From Paenibacillus taihuensis (GTDB taxonomy: Bacteria > Bacillota > Bacilli > Paenibacillales > Paenibacillaceae), in NCBI RefSeq assembly GCF_003386535.1, contig NZ_QTTN01000015.1, forward strand, positions 62,001 through 126,000: 64,000 nt of DNA, given 5' to 3'. Position numbers and translations under genes: made by a program. The notes under the pieces are model-generated. The model was not told the DNA's origin. It made no database searches and saw only the letters and a list, made by a program, of their open reading frames with translations. Every line of letters begins with the position of its first letter. Positions within the stretch are counted from its first letter, which is position 1. This document shows, in pieces, positions 50,332 to 59,601 of this stretch.

Positions 50332-51327
50332 TTATCCGATACCTTGCAGGTAGAAAATGCCGCAATTAATGGCGGAAGCCGTAACGCGAGGCTCGTACTG
50401 CCACTTGATCTCTTCTTGGCGGCGCTCGAATTGCTCCGCAATTTGCGGCTTATTCTCTTCTTCTGCAGATTCCAGCAGCGGCTGATAGTAATGGTTGATC
50501 GTTTCGAGCTCTTCATTCAGCCGTTTCGAGGCAGCAGCTGCCCAAGAATAGTCGTAGGTACGCAGCTTGCGTTCGAGCGTCTGCTCTGCAATCGCTGCTG
50601 CTTTGGTAAGCGTAAATGCGTTCTTCGCGGTGTGCACGTTTGGCGGCAGCTTGGGTGTCATCCGATATTGCAGCAGCCGATCGTGGAACTGTTCGATGCA
50701 TTGTCCAGTTGCAAGAGAGACGCCGAAGGAGTGGAATTCTTCTCGCTTCATGTCGCAGGCGAACTCGACCTTCATATTAACGCCCAGCCACGCGCTGTAA
50801 GCGGTTGAGTCAAGCGGGTGATTGCTGCGCTTATCCGGCTCTTGGAACAGGCAGAGATAGCTCCCGCCTTGCCGGGAGGATTCGAACAGCTGATTCAGCC
50901 GTCTGGAGCCAAAATATAGATCTTCCCGCGGTACGCGAATATTCGTATTGAGCGTGCCGTGAATGTAGCCGAAGGAGCGGCCGAGTGCAGCTTCTGCGGC
51001 GTTTGCCGTTCCCGAAGCCCCGCTGCCAGCAGCAGCTGCTCCAGCAGCGCCACCGCCGGCCGATGAATCCTTCTGCTGAGCGTTAGCCGCCGCCGCAGCG
51101 GTCTGATTATCATATTTCTGCTTGTCCGTGACGAGCAGCAGCGACATCGTCTCGGGCTCAGCGCCCGTGCGATCGACGAAGCTCCAATAATAAGGGCGGT
51201 TCGTCAAATCGCGGTCGGCCTTCGGAGACAGCTTCACATGGAAGTGGGCTGGCGACTTTTCGACAATATGGCATCCGGTTGCATCCAGGTACCGCTGTAC
51301 GAATTTCTGTATCTGGCGTTCGTTCAT
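50332..51327 (-). CDS. yqhG: YqhG family protein with Ala/Gly-rich insert
   Basis: The 331-residue protein opens IQKFVQRYLDATGCHIVEKS and has DRDLTNRPYYWSFVDRTGAE, YGSRRLNQLFESSRQGGSYL-like (starting FGSRRL) and MKVEFACDMKREEFHSFGVS, as in YqhG. A low-complexity insert of about 40 residues rich in Ala, Gly and Ser (about 75-115) interrupts the N-terminal third and is absent from the B. subtilis protein as I know it. The function is unknown. As in B. subtilis, it is next to the SNF2 helicase gene yqhH; here it is downstream and translationally coupled by a four-base overlap. Confidence 0.85.
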   Translation of the reverse strand: MNERQIQKFVQRYLDATGCHIVEKSPAHFHVKLSPKADRDLTNRPYYWSFVDRTGAEPETMSLLLVTDKQKYDNQTAAAAANAQQKDSSAGGGAAGAAAAGSGASGTANAAEAALGRSFGYIHGTLNTNIRVPREDLYFGSRRLNQLFESSRQGGSYLCLFQEPDKRSNHPLDSTAYSAWLGVNMKVEFACDMKREEFHSFGVSLATGQCIEQFHDRLLQYRMTPKLPPNVHTAKNAFTLTKAAAIAEQTLERKLRTYDYSWAAAASKRLNEELETINHYYQPLLESAEEENKPQIAEQFERRQEEIKWQYEPRVTASAINCGIFYLQGIG

Positions 51328-53123
51328 GGTCTCACCTCAATCGTTTGCCCGACGGCGTTCATTATCGAGTTGATGGCGCTCATCTCGTCCTCTTCGAACT
51401 CCACTTCATCGCGAATACGGCTGAGCGAATTGCCGAGATCGTCAATTTGCTTGCGCAGCAGGTCGCCGTTGCCGCCAGTCTCCAGCATGAGCCGGGCAAG
51501 CCGCTGCTCCAGCGATTCGTTCTTCTCGAACCGTTCCAGAATATGATCCAGCTCGCCGATGACAAGCTCGAACAGATTGATTTTCTCATGCAGCAGGCTG
51601 ACGATATGCTCTTCGATGGTTCCGATCGTGCACAGATTATAAATCCGTACATCGCTCGTTTGGCCTAGCCGGTGAACCCGTCCGATCCGCTGCTCTACCC
51701 GCATCGGATTCCATGGCAGGTCAAAGTTGATCATATTCGAGCAGAATTGCAGATTGATGCCTTCGCCGCCTGCTTCGGTCGCGATAAGCACTTGCGCACG
51801 GCCGCGGAATAAGTCCATCATCCAGTCTTTCTTGCCCCGATTCATGCCCCCGCGGTAGGGCACCGCCACCATGTTGTTCGCACGGAAGTAATTCAGCAGA
51901 TACTCCTGCGTCGCCCGATATTCCGTGAAAATAATAACTTTGTCGTTCATCTCGCGGACGAGCTCCATCGCTTTCTCCGCTTTCGTATTGGACGTAATCG
52001 AGCGGATGACTTCGACGAGCTCCCATATCTTCGCGCGAAGCGGGGAGTCCTCAGCCGTTTTCTTGAACATGTTGACGAGCGTGACGAATACGGCATCGCG
52101 GCTGCTGCATACCTCGCGCTGCAAGGTTACGAGCGACAGCAGGCTCGACCAATCGCCATCCGATTCACCTGCGCGTTCGCGGACGAACTTCGTCACCGCA
52201 TCATAAAGCGCTTGCTCTTCCGTCGAGAGATTAAGCGGAATATTCTTCACGATCCGTTTCGTGAAGTGGATGTCGCCATCGCTTCGGCGGTTGCGAATCA
52301 TAACGGAGGACAGCGCTTCATGCAGCTGCTCTTCGTTCTTCGGCATCCGCTTGTCGACGACGAAGTTCGCAGCGAATTCATTTTGCCCGCCGAGCTGGCC
52401 TGGCTTGAGCAGCGTAATGAGGTTATACAGCTCGTCCAAATCGTTTTGCACCGGCGTTGCGGTCAGGAGGAGGCAATATTTCTTGCGCAGCTGGTTGACG
52501 AACTGATAGTTTGTCGTCTTCTTGTTCTTCAGCTTATGCGCCTCATCGATAATGAGCATGTCATAGTCCTGCGCGAGCAAGCGATCTCTGTGCGGATCGC
52601 GCTTCGCCGTGTCCATTGAAGCGACGACGACATCGTTCGCCCAGGAGTGTTCCTTCTTCTGCGCAACGGCGGATATGCCGAACTTTCCGTTCAGCTCGCG
52701 CACCCATTGCAGCACGAGGGAGGCGGGCACGAGAATAAGCGCTTTTCTCACTAAACCTCGCACCATATATTCTTTCAACACAAGACCGGCTTCGATCGTC
52801 TTGCCCAGACCAACCTCATCGGCAAGAATCGCCCGTCCGCTCATCTCGTGCAGTACTTTGCGCGCTGTCGAGATTTGATGCGTCATCGGCTCGAAGGAAG
52901 GGAGACTGCGCAAACATTGCAAATCATCGAAGCTTCCAATAAGCTTCGACTGCTCTGCTTCGACTGCCAGCTGGTACATCGTCCAATCATCCCATGGGCC
53001 GTTGCGGTCAACTCGGTCCTGCAAATTGTGGAGCCAGGTGCGGTCGAATTGTAAATCTACGCTCGGATGCAGCTTGCGTTTAACGGCCGGAGCCTCTTTA
53101 ACGGGGTCGTTTGTCGGTTGCAT
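51324..53123 (-). CDS. yqhH: SNF2-type helicase YqhH
   Basis: The 599-residue protein has the two RecA-like lobes of SNF2 ATPases. Motif I is ILADEVGLGKTIEAGLV, Ia is ALILVPASLVLQW, II is MLIIDEAHKLKNK, and III is LLLTATPVQND. In the second lobe are IIFTEYRATQEYLLNYFRAN, VLIATEAGGEGINLQFCSNM (V) and MRVEQRIGRVHRLGQ (VI). It is a RapA/HepA-like translocase, expected to move on double-stranded DNA. In B. subtilis the gene lies next to yqhG and the gcvT operon. No gcv genes or glycine riboswitch are present here. Confidence 0.92.
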   Translation of the reverse strand: MQPTNDPVKEAPAVKRKLHPSVDLQFDRTWLHNLQDRVDRNGPWDDWTMYQLAVEAEQSKLIGSFDDLQCLRSLPSFEPMTHQISTARKVLHEMSGRAILADEVGLGKTIEAGLVLKEYMVRGLVRKALILVPASLVLQWVRELNGKFGISAVAQKKEHSWANDVVVASMDTAKRDPHRDRLLAQDYDMLIIDEAHKLKNKKTTNYQFVNQLRKKYCLLLTATPVQNDLDELYNLITLLKPGQLGGQNEFAANFVVDKRMPKNEEQLHEALSSVMIRNRRSDGDIHFTKRIVKNIPLNLSTEEQALYDAVTKFVRERAGESDGDWSSLLSLVTLQREVCSSRDAVFVTLVNMFKKTAEDSPLRAKIWELVEVIRSITSNTKAEKAMELVREMNDKVIIFTEYRATQEYLLNYFRANNMVAVPYRGGMNRGKKDWMMDLFRGRAQVLIATEAGGEGINLQFCSNMINFDLPWNPMRVEQRIGRVHRLGQTSDVRIYNLCTIGTIEEHIVSLLHEKINLFELVIGELDHILERFEKNESLEQRLARLMLETGGNGDLLRKQIDDLGNSLSRIRDEVEFEEDEMSAINSIMNAVGQTIEVRP

Positions 53124-53244
53124 AATGCTAATCGGACTCCTTTCTGTGACCAGGCGAAGCTTAAGAAGAGCTTGACCTATCTAGTAGTATGGCCCTTTAG
53201 CATGCATTTCATAAGGAAGCGGGGAGATTGAGGGAGGTACAACG

Positions 53245-53274
53245 AAAAAAGACCCTCATGATGAGGGTCTTTCT
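53245..53274 (-). terminator. Rho-independent terminator
   Basis: GACCCTCAT and ATGAGGGTC flank a single G, with an A tract on the left, so on the minus strand it ends in TTTTTT. It ends the minus-strand gene at 53295. Confidence 0.85.
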
Positions 53275-53294
53275 CGCATTCAGCAGCGATTCAG

Positions 53295-54083
53295 TTATAG
53301 CTTCTGAAGCTTCGAAGGGTTGTTGATCTTATAGCGGACAGGGTGCTTGGTCAGCTTCTTCTCAACGATTTTGCACTCGAACGTGAGTGTTTGTCCGATT
53401 TCAAGCTCCAGCTTCTTGAGCGTCGCACTGTAGCTGGACCACGCTTCGCCAAGCTCGATGGCAGGCTCGGCGATGGAAGCTGCTTCATAAATAATGACTT
53501 CGTCTTCCTCTTCAGTGAAGTTGTTCGGCACTGTCGTGAATTCTTTGACCGTCGCCGTCATTTTCACTTTCTCCACAGGCAGCTGAAGCTTCGGCGCTTT
53601 CTCTTTCTTCGGTGCTTTCTTCTTGGGCTCCGCTGCCGCAGGCGCTTCTACCGCAACTGCGGATTCTACCGAAGCATCGGCTTCAGCCGCCGCAGCCGCT
53701 GCATGAACAGCGGCCGTCTCCGCAGTTTCAACTGCCGCAACAGCCGCTGCCGGAGCGTCTTGCGCAGCATTCTCTTGCTCGCCGCTAGACTCTTCAGCTG
53801 CAACTGCTTGCCTCGCACCGAAGCTAGAGGTTTGCATTTCCTTCAGGTAGGAAGGGTGAATGCAGTGCTGTTGCTTATTATCGAACTCGAGTACCGCAGT
53901 CATTTTATCGACATAGCCGACAATGGAGCAGGTCGTGTTAAGGCCGCCGCCTTTGTAAGCGAAATGTTTGGTCTTCGAAGCTTTCTCAGATAGTAAGCCC
54001 CATTCTTTACATTGCTGAATTTGCTCGTCTTCGCTATCGAAGGGAATGTAAGTGCTGGGCGCGATCATGAACGTATGTACCAT
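53295..54083 (-). CDS. Hypothetical protein with Ala/Glu-rich central linker
   Basis: The 262-residue protein has an N-terminal domain (about 1-90; YKGGGLNTTCSIVGYVDKMT and LEFDNKQQHCIHPSYLKEMQ). A linker of about 65 residues made mostly of Ala, Glu, Val and Ser follows, then a Lys/Pro stretch (PKKKAPKKEKAPKLQ) and a strand-rich C-terminal domain (about 175-262) ending FECKIVEKKLTKHPVRYKIN. No family is recognised. There is no signal or membrane part. The two domains tied by a disordered, basic linker suggest a scaffold or nucleic-acid-associated role, but this is a guess. Confidence 0.7.
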   Translation of the reverse strand: MVHTFMIAPSTYIPFDSEDEQIQQCKEWGLLSEKASKTKHFAYKGGGLNTTCSIVGYVDKMTAVLEFDNKQQHCIHPSYLKEMQTSSFGARQAVAAEESSGEQENAAQDAPAAAVAAVETAETAAVHAAAAAAEADASVESAVAVEAPAAAEPKKKAPKKEKAPKLQLPVEKVKMTATVKEFTTVPNNFTEEEDEVIIYEAASIAEPAIELGEAWSSYSATLKKLELEIGQTLTFECKIVEKKLTKHPVRYKINNPSKLQKL

Positions 54084-54280
54084 AATTTCTCCGCCTTTCG
54101 ATATAGATACAACTCCCAGTTTACCATGTTTTGCGCTGTGGATATACGTTTTTGGCTTTCAAGCTGCCGCGCTAGAGCACGAAATTATGCCATAGCCGAC
54201 CCTTCACGTGTTATGCTATTAGAAAGTCTTGCATGAGATCTAAACCTAGATGACGACTTGAATGAAGGAGGCGACACAGC

Positions 54281-54724
54281 ATGGCGAACCGAGAAATCCG
54301 GCTTCGAGGACATCATCTGCTCTGTCTGCTCGGGTTCCGGGGGATGGGTTACTCTGCTGCGTTTTCGGCCAATATGCGAGAAGTGTATAACGAGCTGCGC
54401 GACGAGCCTCAGACGCTCGTATCGATCATTGGCGGCCCCGACGACCTGTGCGCATGCTTCCCGAAGGATGCCGAGCAGCACTGCGAGAATCGGTCCGTAT
54501 ATGAGCATGACAAGCGCATTCTAGAAAAGCTCGGCTTCGCAGCGGGCATGACCTTACCGTGGGCGGACGTCACCCTCCGCGTTCGCGATCGTATGCAGCC
54601 GGAAGACATCAACACCCTCTGCTACACATGCGAATGGCGCTCTTACGGTGTCTGCGAAGCAGGAGTTCGTACGATCAAGAAAGGCTCCCCTTTGCCGCCC
54701 TTGCCGCCATTATCGCATCTTTAA
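54281..54724 (+). CDS. DUF1284 family Cys-rich protein
   Basis: The 147-residue protein starts IRLRGHHLLCLLGFRGMGYS, the DUF1284 signature, and has GGPDDLCACFPKDAEQHCEN and INTLCYTCEWRSYGVCEAGV. Conserved Cys and His residues suggest a bound metal or iron-sulphur cluster. No function is established. AATGAAGGAGG precedes the ATG. Its last four bases overlap the converging LysR gene. Confidence 0.88.
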   Translation: MANREIRLRGHHLLCLLGFRGMGYSAAFSANMREVYNELRDEPQTLVSIIGGPDDLCACFPKDAEQHCENRSVYEHDKRILEKLGFAAGMTLPWADVTLRVRDRMQPEDINTLCYTCEWRSYGVCEAGVRTIKKGSPLPPLPPLSHL

Positions 54725-55632
54725 TCTTCCGTCAGCGGGAGCAACGCCATGAACCGCTTCGATGCTGAGGACAGTGGGACGCCGCGTAGGGCGGCGATGC
54801 CAATATACCGCTCGGGTATCGCGGGTGCGAGCGGGATTTCTACCAGCTCGCCGCGAGCGAGCTCCTGCTCCACGTAATTGCGCGTCACGAAAGCAAGCCC
54901 AAAGCCGCTTACCGCAAATTGAACGAGCAGATCCAAGCTGCCGAGCTCAAGCTCCGGCTGCAGCTGCACGCCATGAGCAGCTGCATAACGGTCAAGAAAT
55001 TGCCGCGTGCTGCCGCCTGGCTCCAGCATAATAAGCGGATACGCTTGCAGCTGTTCCAGTCCAAGCGGCTGATGCTGCAGCTTTTGAACCAGCTCAGTAT
55101 ATGTTTTGCCGCCAACGAGGCAGTCCTGCTGAGGCAAGCTGCGCTTGATATCGATTTTCCGATCCTCCGCGGGCATGTTGACGATCCCGATATCCATCTT
55201 GCCTTCTCGAAGCAGATGCAGTGTCTCCGGCGTTGTCTGGTTCGTCACCTGAATGCGGATATTCGGATACTGATGATGGAACTGCTCCAGATAGGGAAGC
55301 AGAAAATGTTTGCACAGCGTATCGCCAGCCCCAATCTTGATCTCCCCGCTCTCGAGATTGCGCATCTCCGCAATCCGTTTCTCGCCCGACTCGAACAAGC
55401 TGAATGCCTGCTCTACATATTGCAGCAATACTTCGCCTTCTGACGTTAACGAAACCCCTTTGGCTGAACGGAAGAACAGTGGTCCGCCAAGCGCCTGCTC
55501 CAGCTGCTTCAACGTATGGCTAATCGCAGGCTGTGTAATATGCAGCTGTTCAGCAGCCCGTGATAGGCTGCCTGTTCGGGCTGTCCAATAAAAGCTCCGA
55601 TACCACTCCATGTTAATCTCATTCATGCTCAT
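54721..55632 (-). CDS. LysR-family transcriptional regulator
   Basis: The 303-residue protein has the N-terminal helix-turn-helix (YWTARTGSLSRAAEQLHITQ, PAISHTLKQLEQALGGPLFF) and a substrate-binding effector domain (SGEIKIGAGDTLCKHFLLPY, KMDIGIVNMP). The arrangement resembles CysL/CbbR-like LysR proteins. It is divergent from the adenylosuccinate synthetase gene, and a palindrome lies between the two starts. The effector is unknown. Confidence 0.92.
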   Translation of the reverse strand: MSMNEINMEWYRSFYWTARTGSLSRAAEQLHITQPAISHTLKQLEQALGGPLFFRSAKGVSLTSEGEVLLQYVEQAFSLFESGEKRIAEMRNLESGEIKIGAGDTLCKHFLLPYLEQFHHQYPNIRIQVTNQTTPETLHLLREGKMDIGIVNMPAEDRKIDIKRSLPQQDCLVGGKTYTELVQKLQHQPLGLEQLQAYPLIMLEPGGSTRQFLDRYAAAHGVQLQPELELGSLDLLVQFAVSGFGLAFVTRNYVEQELARGELVEIPLAPAIPERYIGIAALRGVPLSSASKRFMALLPLTED

Positions 55633-55653
55633 TGTATTACCTCATTTTATAGG

Positions 55654-55670
55654 TGATATTATTTATATCA
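55654..55670. promoter_or_regulatory. Candidate LysR operator between lysR and purA
   Basis: TGATAT and ATATCA flank TATTT, a 17-base palindrome 22 bases from the LysR start. A TATAAT at 55697-55702 is a possible -10 for purA, so bound LysR would sit just upstream of that promoter. Confidence 0.45.
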
Positions 55671-55749
55671 ATTATTCTAATGCCTCTGTCAGCTATTATA
55701 ATCAACCTTGCAAGTCTAGTCACGAACAAGGTACAGGAGGCGATTCGAT

Positions 55750-57033
55750 ATGGCAGTAACGGCAATCGTAGGAGCGAATTGGGGCGATGAGGGGAAAGGC
55801 AAAATGACGGATGTGCTTGCGGCGGACTCTTCATTCGTCGTGCGGTATCAAGGCGGCAGCAACGCGGGGCATACGATCATTAACGAGTACGGCAAGTTTG
55901 CGCTTCATATGCTGCCTTCTGGCGTATTTTATCCGCATGTGACGAATGTGATAGGGCCTGGTACGGCGCTGGATCTTGAAGCATTCCTGCAAGAGCTTGA
56001 GGCATTGGAGGCACGCGGAGTGCCGAAACCGAATGTCATGATTTCCGAGCGGACGCAGCTTGTGATGCCTTATCATCGGTTGTTCGATCAGCTGGAAGAA
56101 GAGCGGCTCGGTGCGGCAAGCTTTGGCTCTACACGTCGCGGCATTGCGCCATTCTATGCGGATAAATATGCGAAGCTGGGTATTCAGGCAGCTGATCTGC
56201 TCAATCCAATCAGACTTCGCAGCCGGCTAACACAGTCACTTGCGGCTAAGAATGTACTGCTTGAACATCTATATGGAACGTCTCCGATTGATATTGAAGA
56301 GTTGCTCGCTCAGCTGAACGTTTATGGAGCGAAGCTTGAGCCCTATCTCGCGAATACGACGGAGCTATTGAACGCCGCTATCAAGAACGGTGCGCAAATC
56401 CTTGTTGAAGGCCAGCTAGGGGCGCTTCGTGACCCCGATCATGGAATCTATCCATATTCGACATCTTCCTCCACACTTGCAGGCTTTGCTCCAGTCGGAG
56501 CTGGAATTCCGGCAAGCAGCATCGAGAATGTCATCGCAGTTGTAAAAGCTTACTCAAGCTGCGTAGGCGCAGGTCCATTCGTCTCTGAAATAAGCGGAGA
56601 AGAAGCCGATGAGCTTCGCCGTAGAGGTGGAGATGCGGGTGAGTTCGGCGCCACGACCGGACGGCCGAGACGAATGGGGTGGTTCGACGCGGTTGCAACC
56701 GGGTACGGCTGCATGGTTCAAGGAGCTACGGAAGTCGCATTAACGAACCTCGATGTGCTCGGTTATTTGGAGACCATTCCCGTTTGCAGCGCATACCGGC
56801 TGGCAGGCGGTTCGACAATTACGAGAGAATTCCCAGTGAACGCTAGGCTAGAAGGGGCGACTCCTGTTCTGGAGGAATTGCCAGGCTGGAGCTGCGACAT
56901 CAGCAGTATTCGCAATTTCGACGAGCTTCCGCCTAATGCAATTGCATACGTGGAATGGATCGAGCAAGCGATCGGCGTACGAATTCGTTCCATTTCCGTT
57001 GGACCTCGTCGGGATCAACTTATCCAGCGCTAA
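55750..57033 (+). CDS. purA: Adenylosuccinate synthetase homologue (divergent)
   Basis: The 427-residue enzyme keeps the core motifs: GANWGDEGKGKMTDVL with catalytic Asp13 and the GTP loop, GGSNAGHTI with the catalytic His, RRGIAPFYADKYAKLGI, and FGATTGRPRRMGWFD for IMP and Asp binding. Other parts drift from the usual bacterial sequence, for example GQLGALRDPDHGIYPYSTSS in place of the common [20 protein letters not shown]. It should condense IMP and aspartate using GTP. No other pur gene is near, and the divergent LysR gene suggests special control, so it could be a second copy. Confidence 0.85.
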   Translation: MAVTAIVGANWGDEGKGKMTDVLAADSSFVVRYQGGSNAGHTIINEYGKFALHMLPSGVFYPHVTNVIGPGTALDLEAFLQELEALEARGVPKPNVMISERTQLVMPYHRLFDQLEEERLGAASFGSTRRGIAPFYADKYAKLGIQAADLLNPIRLRSRLTQSLAAKNVLLEHLYGTSPIDIEELLAQLNVYGAKLEPYLANTTELLNAAIKNGAQILVEGQLGALRDPDHGIYPYSTSSSTLAGFAPVGAGIPASSIENVIAVVKAYSSCVGAGPFVSEISGEEADELRRRGGDAGEFGATTGRPRRMGWFDAVATGYGCMVQGATEVALTNLDVLGYLETIPVCSAYRLAGGSTITREFPVNARLEGATPVLEELPGWSCDISSIRNFDELPPNAIAYVEWIEQAIGVRIRSISVGPRRDQLIQR

Positions 57034-57071
57034 CAGGTGAGAGTAGAGCATACGCAACAACAAATAGGCGG

Positions 57072-57109
57072 CAGGTTCGTTCGCGAAAGGCGGAAGAACC
57101 TGTTTTTTT
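57072..57109 (+). terminator. Rho-independent terminator after purA
   Basis: CAGGTTC and GAACCTG pair around a loop with a smaller hairpin (TCGCGA region), followed by seven T residues. Confidence 0.82.
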
Positions 57110-57228
57110 GCTGCCATCTCGGGTAAGCTTAGGATGATTTGATTTCAGCTGGTATAAAGTGTAAGATCACCGTATTATGAACGATGGTGTAAGTAACGGA
57201 AGTAACGGAAGGAACGGGGAGAGACTTC

Positions 57229-58122
57229 GTGGGTAGTAAAGCATCAATTGTGGCAATGTGGATCTCTCTGCTGAGCAATGTGCTGCTGACAGGACTGAAG
57301 CTCATCGTCGGCTTCGTTTTTAACAGCCAGGTTCTTATCGCAGATGGAATTCACAGTGCTGGCGACATCATTGCGACCGCCACCGCTTACAGCTCGATGC
57401 GTGTCTCAGGGAAGCCGCCGGATGAAGATCATCCGTACGGACACGGGAAAGCAGAAGTGATCGGCGCAGGCGTCGTGGCGTTCATCCTGATCGCAGCAGC
57501 GCTCTATATGGGCTACCACGCCGTGCATGCATTCTTTGAGCCGCCGTCAGAAGCGCATCTTATTGCACTCGGTGCAGCGATCATCTCTTTGATTGCGAAG
57601 CAAATTCTCTATATCTACACGCTTCGGCTTAGCAAGGCGACGAACAGCAAGGCGATGTTGGCAACCGCATACGATCACCTGGCCGACGTGTATGCATCAT
57701 TGGCAGCAACGATCGGTATCTTCCTTGGCTGGATTGGCGAGCGGAACGGTATTAGCTGGCTCAGCTACGGCGATCCGGCAGCAGGTGTCGTCGTGTCTCT
57801 GTTAGTGCTGAAGCTCGGTTACGAGATGGCGCGCGAGACGATGGATGTGCTGATGGACAAGAGTCTCGATCCGGACAAAATCGAGGACATTACGGAGCAT
57901 TTGCGCGAAGTGCCTGAAGTGAAGCGGATCGATCGGCTGCGGGCAAGGGAGCATGGCCACTATGTGCTCGTCGATGCGCGTGTCGCTGTCCTGGGGACGC
58001 TGACGATCCAGGAAGGGCATGATATCATTCGCAAAATCAAACAGAAGCTGATGGATGCCCATCCCGAGGTGGACGAAGTGCTCGTACACTTAAATCCGTG
58101 GTACGAGGACGATCAGCAATAG
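57229..58122 (+). CDS. Cation diffusion facilitator (CDF) transporter
   Basis: The 297-residue protein has six membrane helices and a cytoplasmic C-terminal domain. LIADGIHSAGDIIATATAYS carries the helix II metal residues (in the order D-x3-H-x3-D), ATAYDHLADVYASLAATI those of helix V, and HPYGHGKAEVI the loop motif. The C-terminal part (YVLVDARVAVLGTLTIQEGH) is the metal-sensing domain. CDF proteins export Zn, Mn, Fe or Co in exchange for protons. The D/H pattern does not fix the metal. The start is GTG 57229 behind GGGGAGAG. Confidence 0.9.
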   Translation: MGSKASIVAMWISLLSNVLLTGLKLIVGFVFNSQVLIADGIHSAGDIIATATAYSSMRVSGKPPDEDHPYGHGKAEVIGAGVVAFILIAAALYMGYHAVHAFFEPPSEAHLIALGAAIISLIAKQILYIYTLRLSKATNSKAMLATAYDHLADVYASLAATIGIFLGWIGERNGISWLSYGDPAAGVVVSLLVLKLGYEMARETMDVLMDKSLDPDKIEDITEHLREVPEVKRIDRLRAREHGHYVLVDARVAVLGTLTIQEGHDIIRKIKQKLMDAHPEVDEVLVHLNPWYEDDQQ

Positions 58123-58127
58123 CGGGG

Positions 58128-58163
58128 AAAGCCGGTTCGGACCAACGTCCAAGCCGGCTTTTT
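58128..58163 (+). terminator. Rho-independent terminator after the CDF gene
   Basis: AAAGCCGG/CCGGCTTT with an inner GGAC/GTCC pairing, then T residues. Confidence 0.88.
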
Positions 58164-58278
58164 GTCGAAATTTGAAATTTTAATTTTAAGATGCAACCTT
58201 TTCCATAGGGTCGTCGTCAGTAAGCGTGTAAGACAGTTTAACCTACAAAACTACGAACGTACTCGAGAGGAGAAATTG

Positions 58279-59418
58279 ATGATGAACAAGAAGAAAGTGA
58301 TTATAGTAGCGACACTCGCTGGGCTTATGGCGACGACAGCTGCAGTTGAAGCATCCGGTTTTATGAAAAAGGTACAAGGTTTGCTGCGCAGCGATGTAAC
58401 GGTAACGGTGAATGGTGAGCAAACATCTATGAAGCCTGTCTTTATCAATGGCCAAGCCTATCTTCCGGCGAAGAGCGAAGCGGCTGCACTCGGCTACGAC
58501 GTTACTTATAACGCGAGAGATAAGCGTCTTGAACTGAATACGCACGAAGAGGGACCAGGGCAAGGGGAGCAGGATCTCATGCGCATGCAAGGCATTATCG
58601 AGACGGTAACGACTGGCTCGGACGGTTCGACGATCATCACGGTGCTTGGCAGAGGCTCGAGCAACTGGATGGTGCTGACTATCGATAAGGATACCGTACT
58701 TACGGACAGCGACGGCAAGAAACTGGATCCGAAATCGCTCAAGCCAGGCCAAGATATCCAAGAGGCGCAATATGGCCCGATCGTAGCGATGAGCTACCCA
58801 GGTCAATCCCATGCGGTGAAAGTTATCGTTGGCTCCGATCATCTTGTGAAGGATGCAGTCATCCAATCCGTGAAGAAGACGGATGACGGCTGGCAAGTAA
58901 CGGTGAACAACAGTGCGAACGGCGAGTCGGCAACAGCCGTTGTTCTGAACTCGGGTAAAGAAACGCAGGTCGTTGACCAAGAGCGTCAACCGCTTGAATT
59001 CTCGCAGCTGAAGGCAGGCATGAAGGTTCGCGCTTATTACGGCCCAATCATGACGAAGAGCCTTCCGCCAATCAGCCCGCTGTTCTATCTGGTTGCAGAC
59101 ACAACGACAGCTGCGACGCTTTCACCAGAGCAAGTGAAAGAGTTCCAGACGCTGAGCTGGAACAAGCTGACTGACGACCAGAAGAGCCATCTGAAGTCGA
59201 AGAAGGATGAGGCGGAAGTGACGCTTACTGGCGCAGCTGATTCCGGTATCCTGACGAGCACGGATGAGCAGAAGAAAGCACTTGCTGACCTGCAAGCAAA
59301 AGGCGGCCATATCGTCATCGTCTCTTACTCGACGGACCAAGACGCACTTCTCGGACCTTTGTCCCTCGGCTTCGATAGCGAAACAAAGACATTCCTGGGC
59401 TTCCGCGCTCGCAGATAA
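58279..59418 (+). CDS. Secreted protein with copper-amine-oxidase-like N-terminal domain
   Basis: The 379-residue protein has a signal peptide (VIIVATLAGLMATTAAVEAS). A short domain of the 'stalk' type follows (about 30-85; VTVTVNGEQTSMKPVFINGQ, AYLPAKSEAAALGYDVTYNA) that is common on Paenibacillus surface proteins. Two similar beta domains come next (GIIETVTTGSDGSTIITVLG and AVIQSVKKTDDGWQVTVNNS), each with KPGQDI/KAGMKV turns and YGPI motifs, then a C-terminal region. ATG 58279 behind GAGAGGAG is chosen; the longer in-frame start at 58162 lacks a site. Function unknown. Confidence 0.8.
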   Translation: MMNKKKVIIVATLAGLMATTAAVEASGFMKKVQGLLRSDVTVTVNGEQTSMKPVFINGQAYLPAKSEAAALGYDVTYNARDKRLELNTHEEGPGQGEQDLMRMQGIIETVTTGSDGSTIITVLGRGSSNWMVLTIDKDTVLTDSDGKKLDPKSLKPGQDIQEAQYGPIVAMSYPGQSHAVKVIVGSDHLVKDAVIQSVKKTDDGWQVTVNNSANGESATAVVLNSGKETQVVDQERQPLEFSQLKAGMKVRAYYGPIMTKSLPPISPLFYLVADTTTAATLSPEQVKEFQTLSWNKLTDDQKSHLKSKKDEAEVTLTGAADSGILTSTDEQKKALADLQAKGGHIVIVSYSTDQDALLGPLSLGFDSETKTFLGFRARR

Positions 59419-59459
59419 CAAATTAGTAACTAATGAAGTAACTAACTAAGAAGATGAAG

Positions 59460-59509
59460 AAGGATTGTCTCACAGCTGTCAGTGGTTGTGCAGGCAATCC
59501 TTCTTTTTT
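59460..59509 (+). terminator. Rho-independent terminator
   Basis: AGGATTG and CAATCCT close a loop that contains a CACAGCTG/GTTGTG inner pairing, followed by TTCTTTTTT. Confidence 0.78.
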
Positions 59510-59601
59510 GCGTGTAAATGAAAACGATGATTGCCAATCTTTGGGTTTGCCGGATAGAATGAGGGATATGCCATTTTATTACATGTTAGTGAGGTGAATC
59601 C

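Noticed and set aside
55750-57033. PurZ-type (2-aminoadenine, Z-genome) synthetase in place of PurA
   Set aside because: The catalytic Asp in WGDEGKGK (Asp13), which PurZ enzymes replace, is retained, and no phage genes are nearby.
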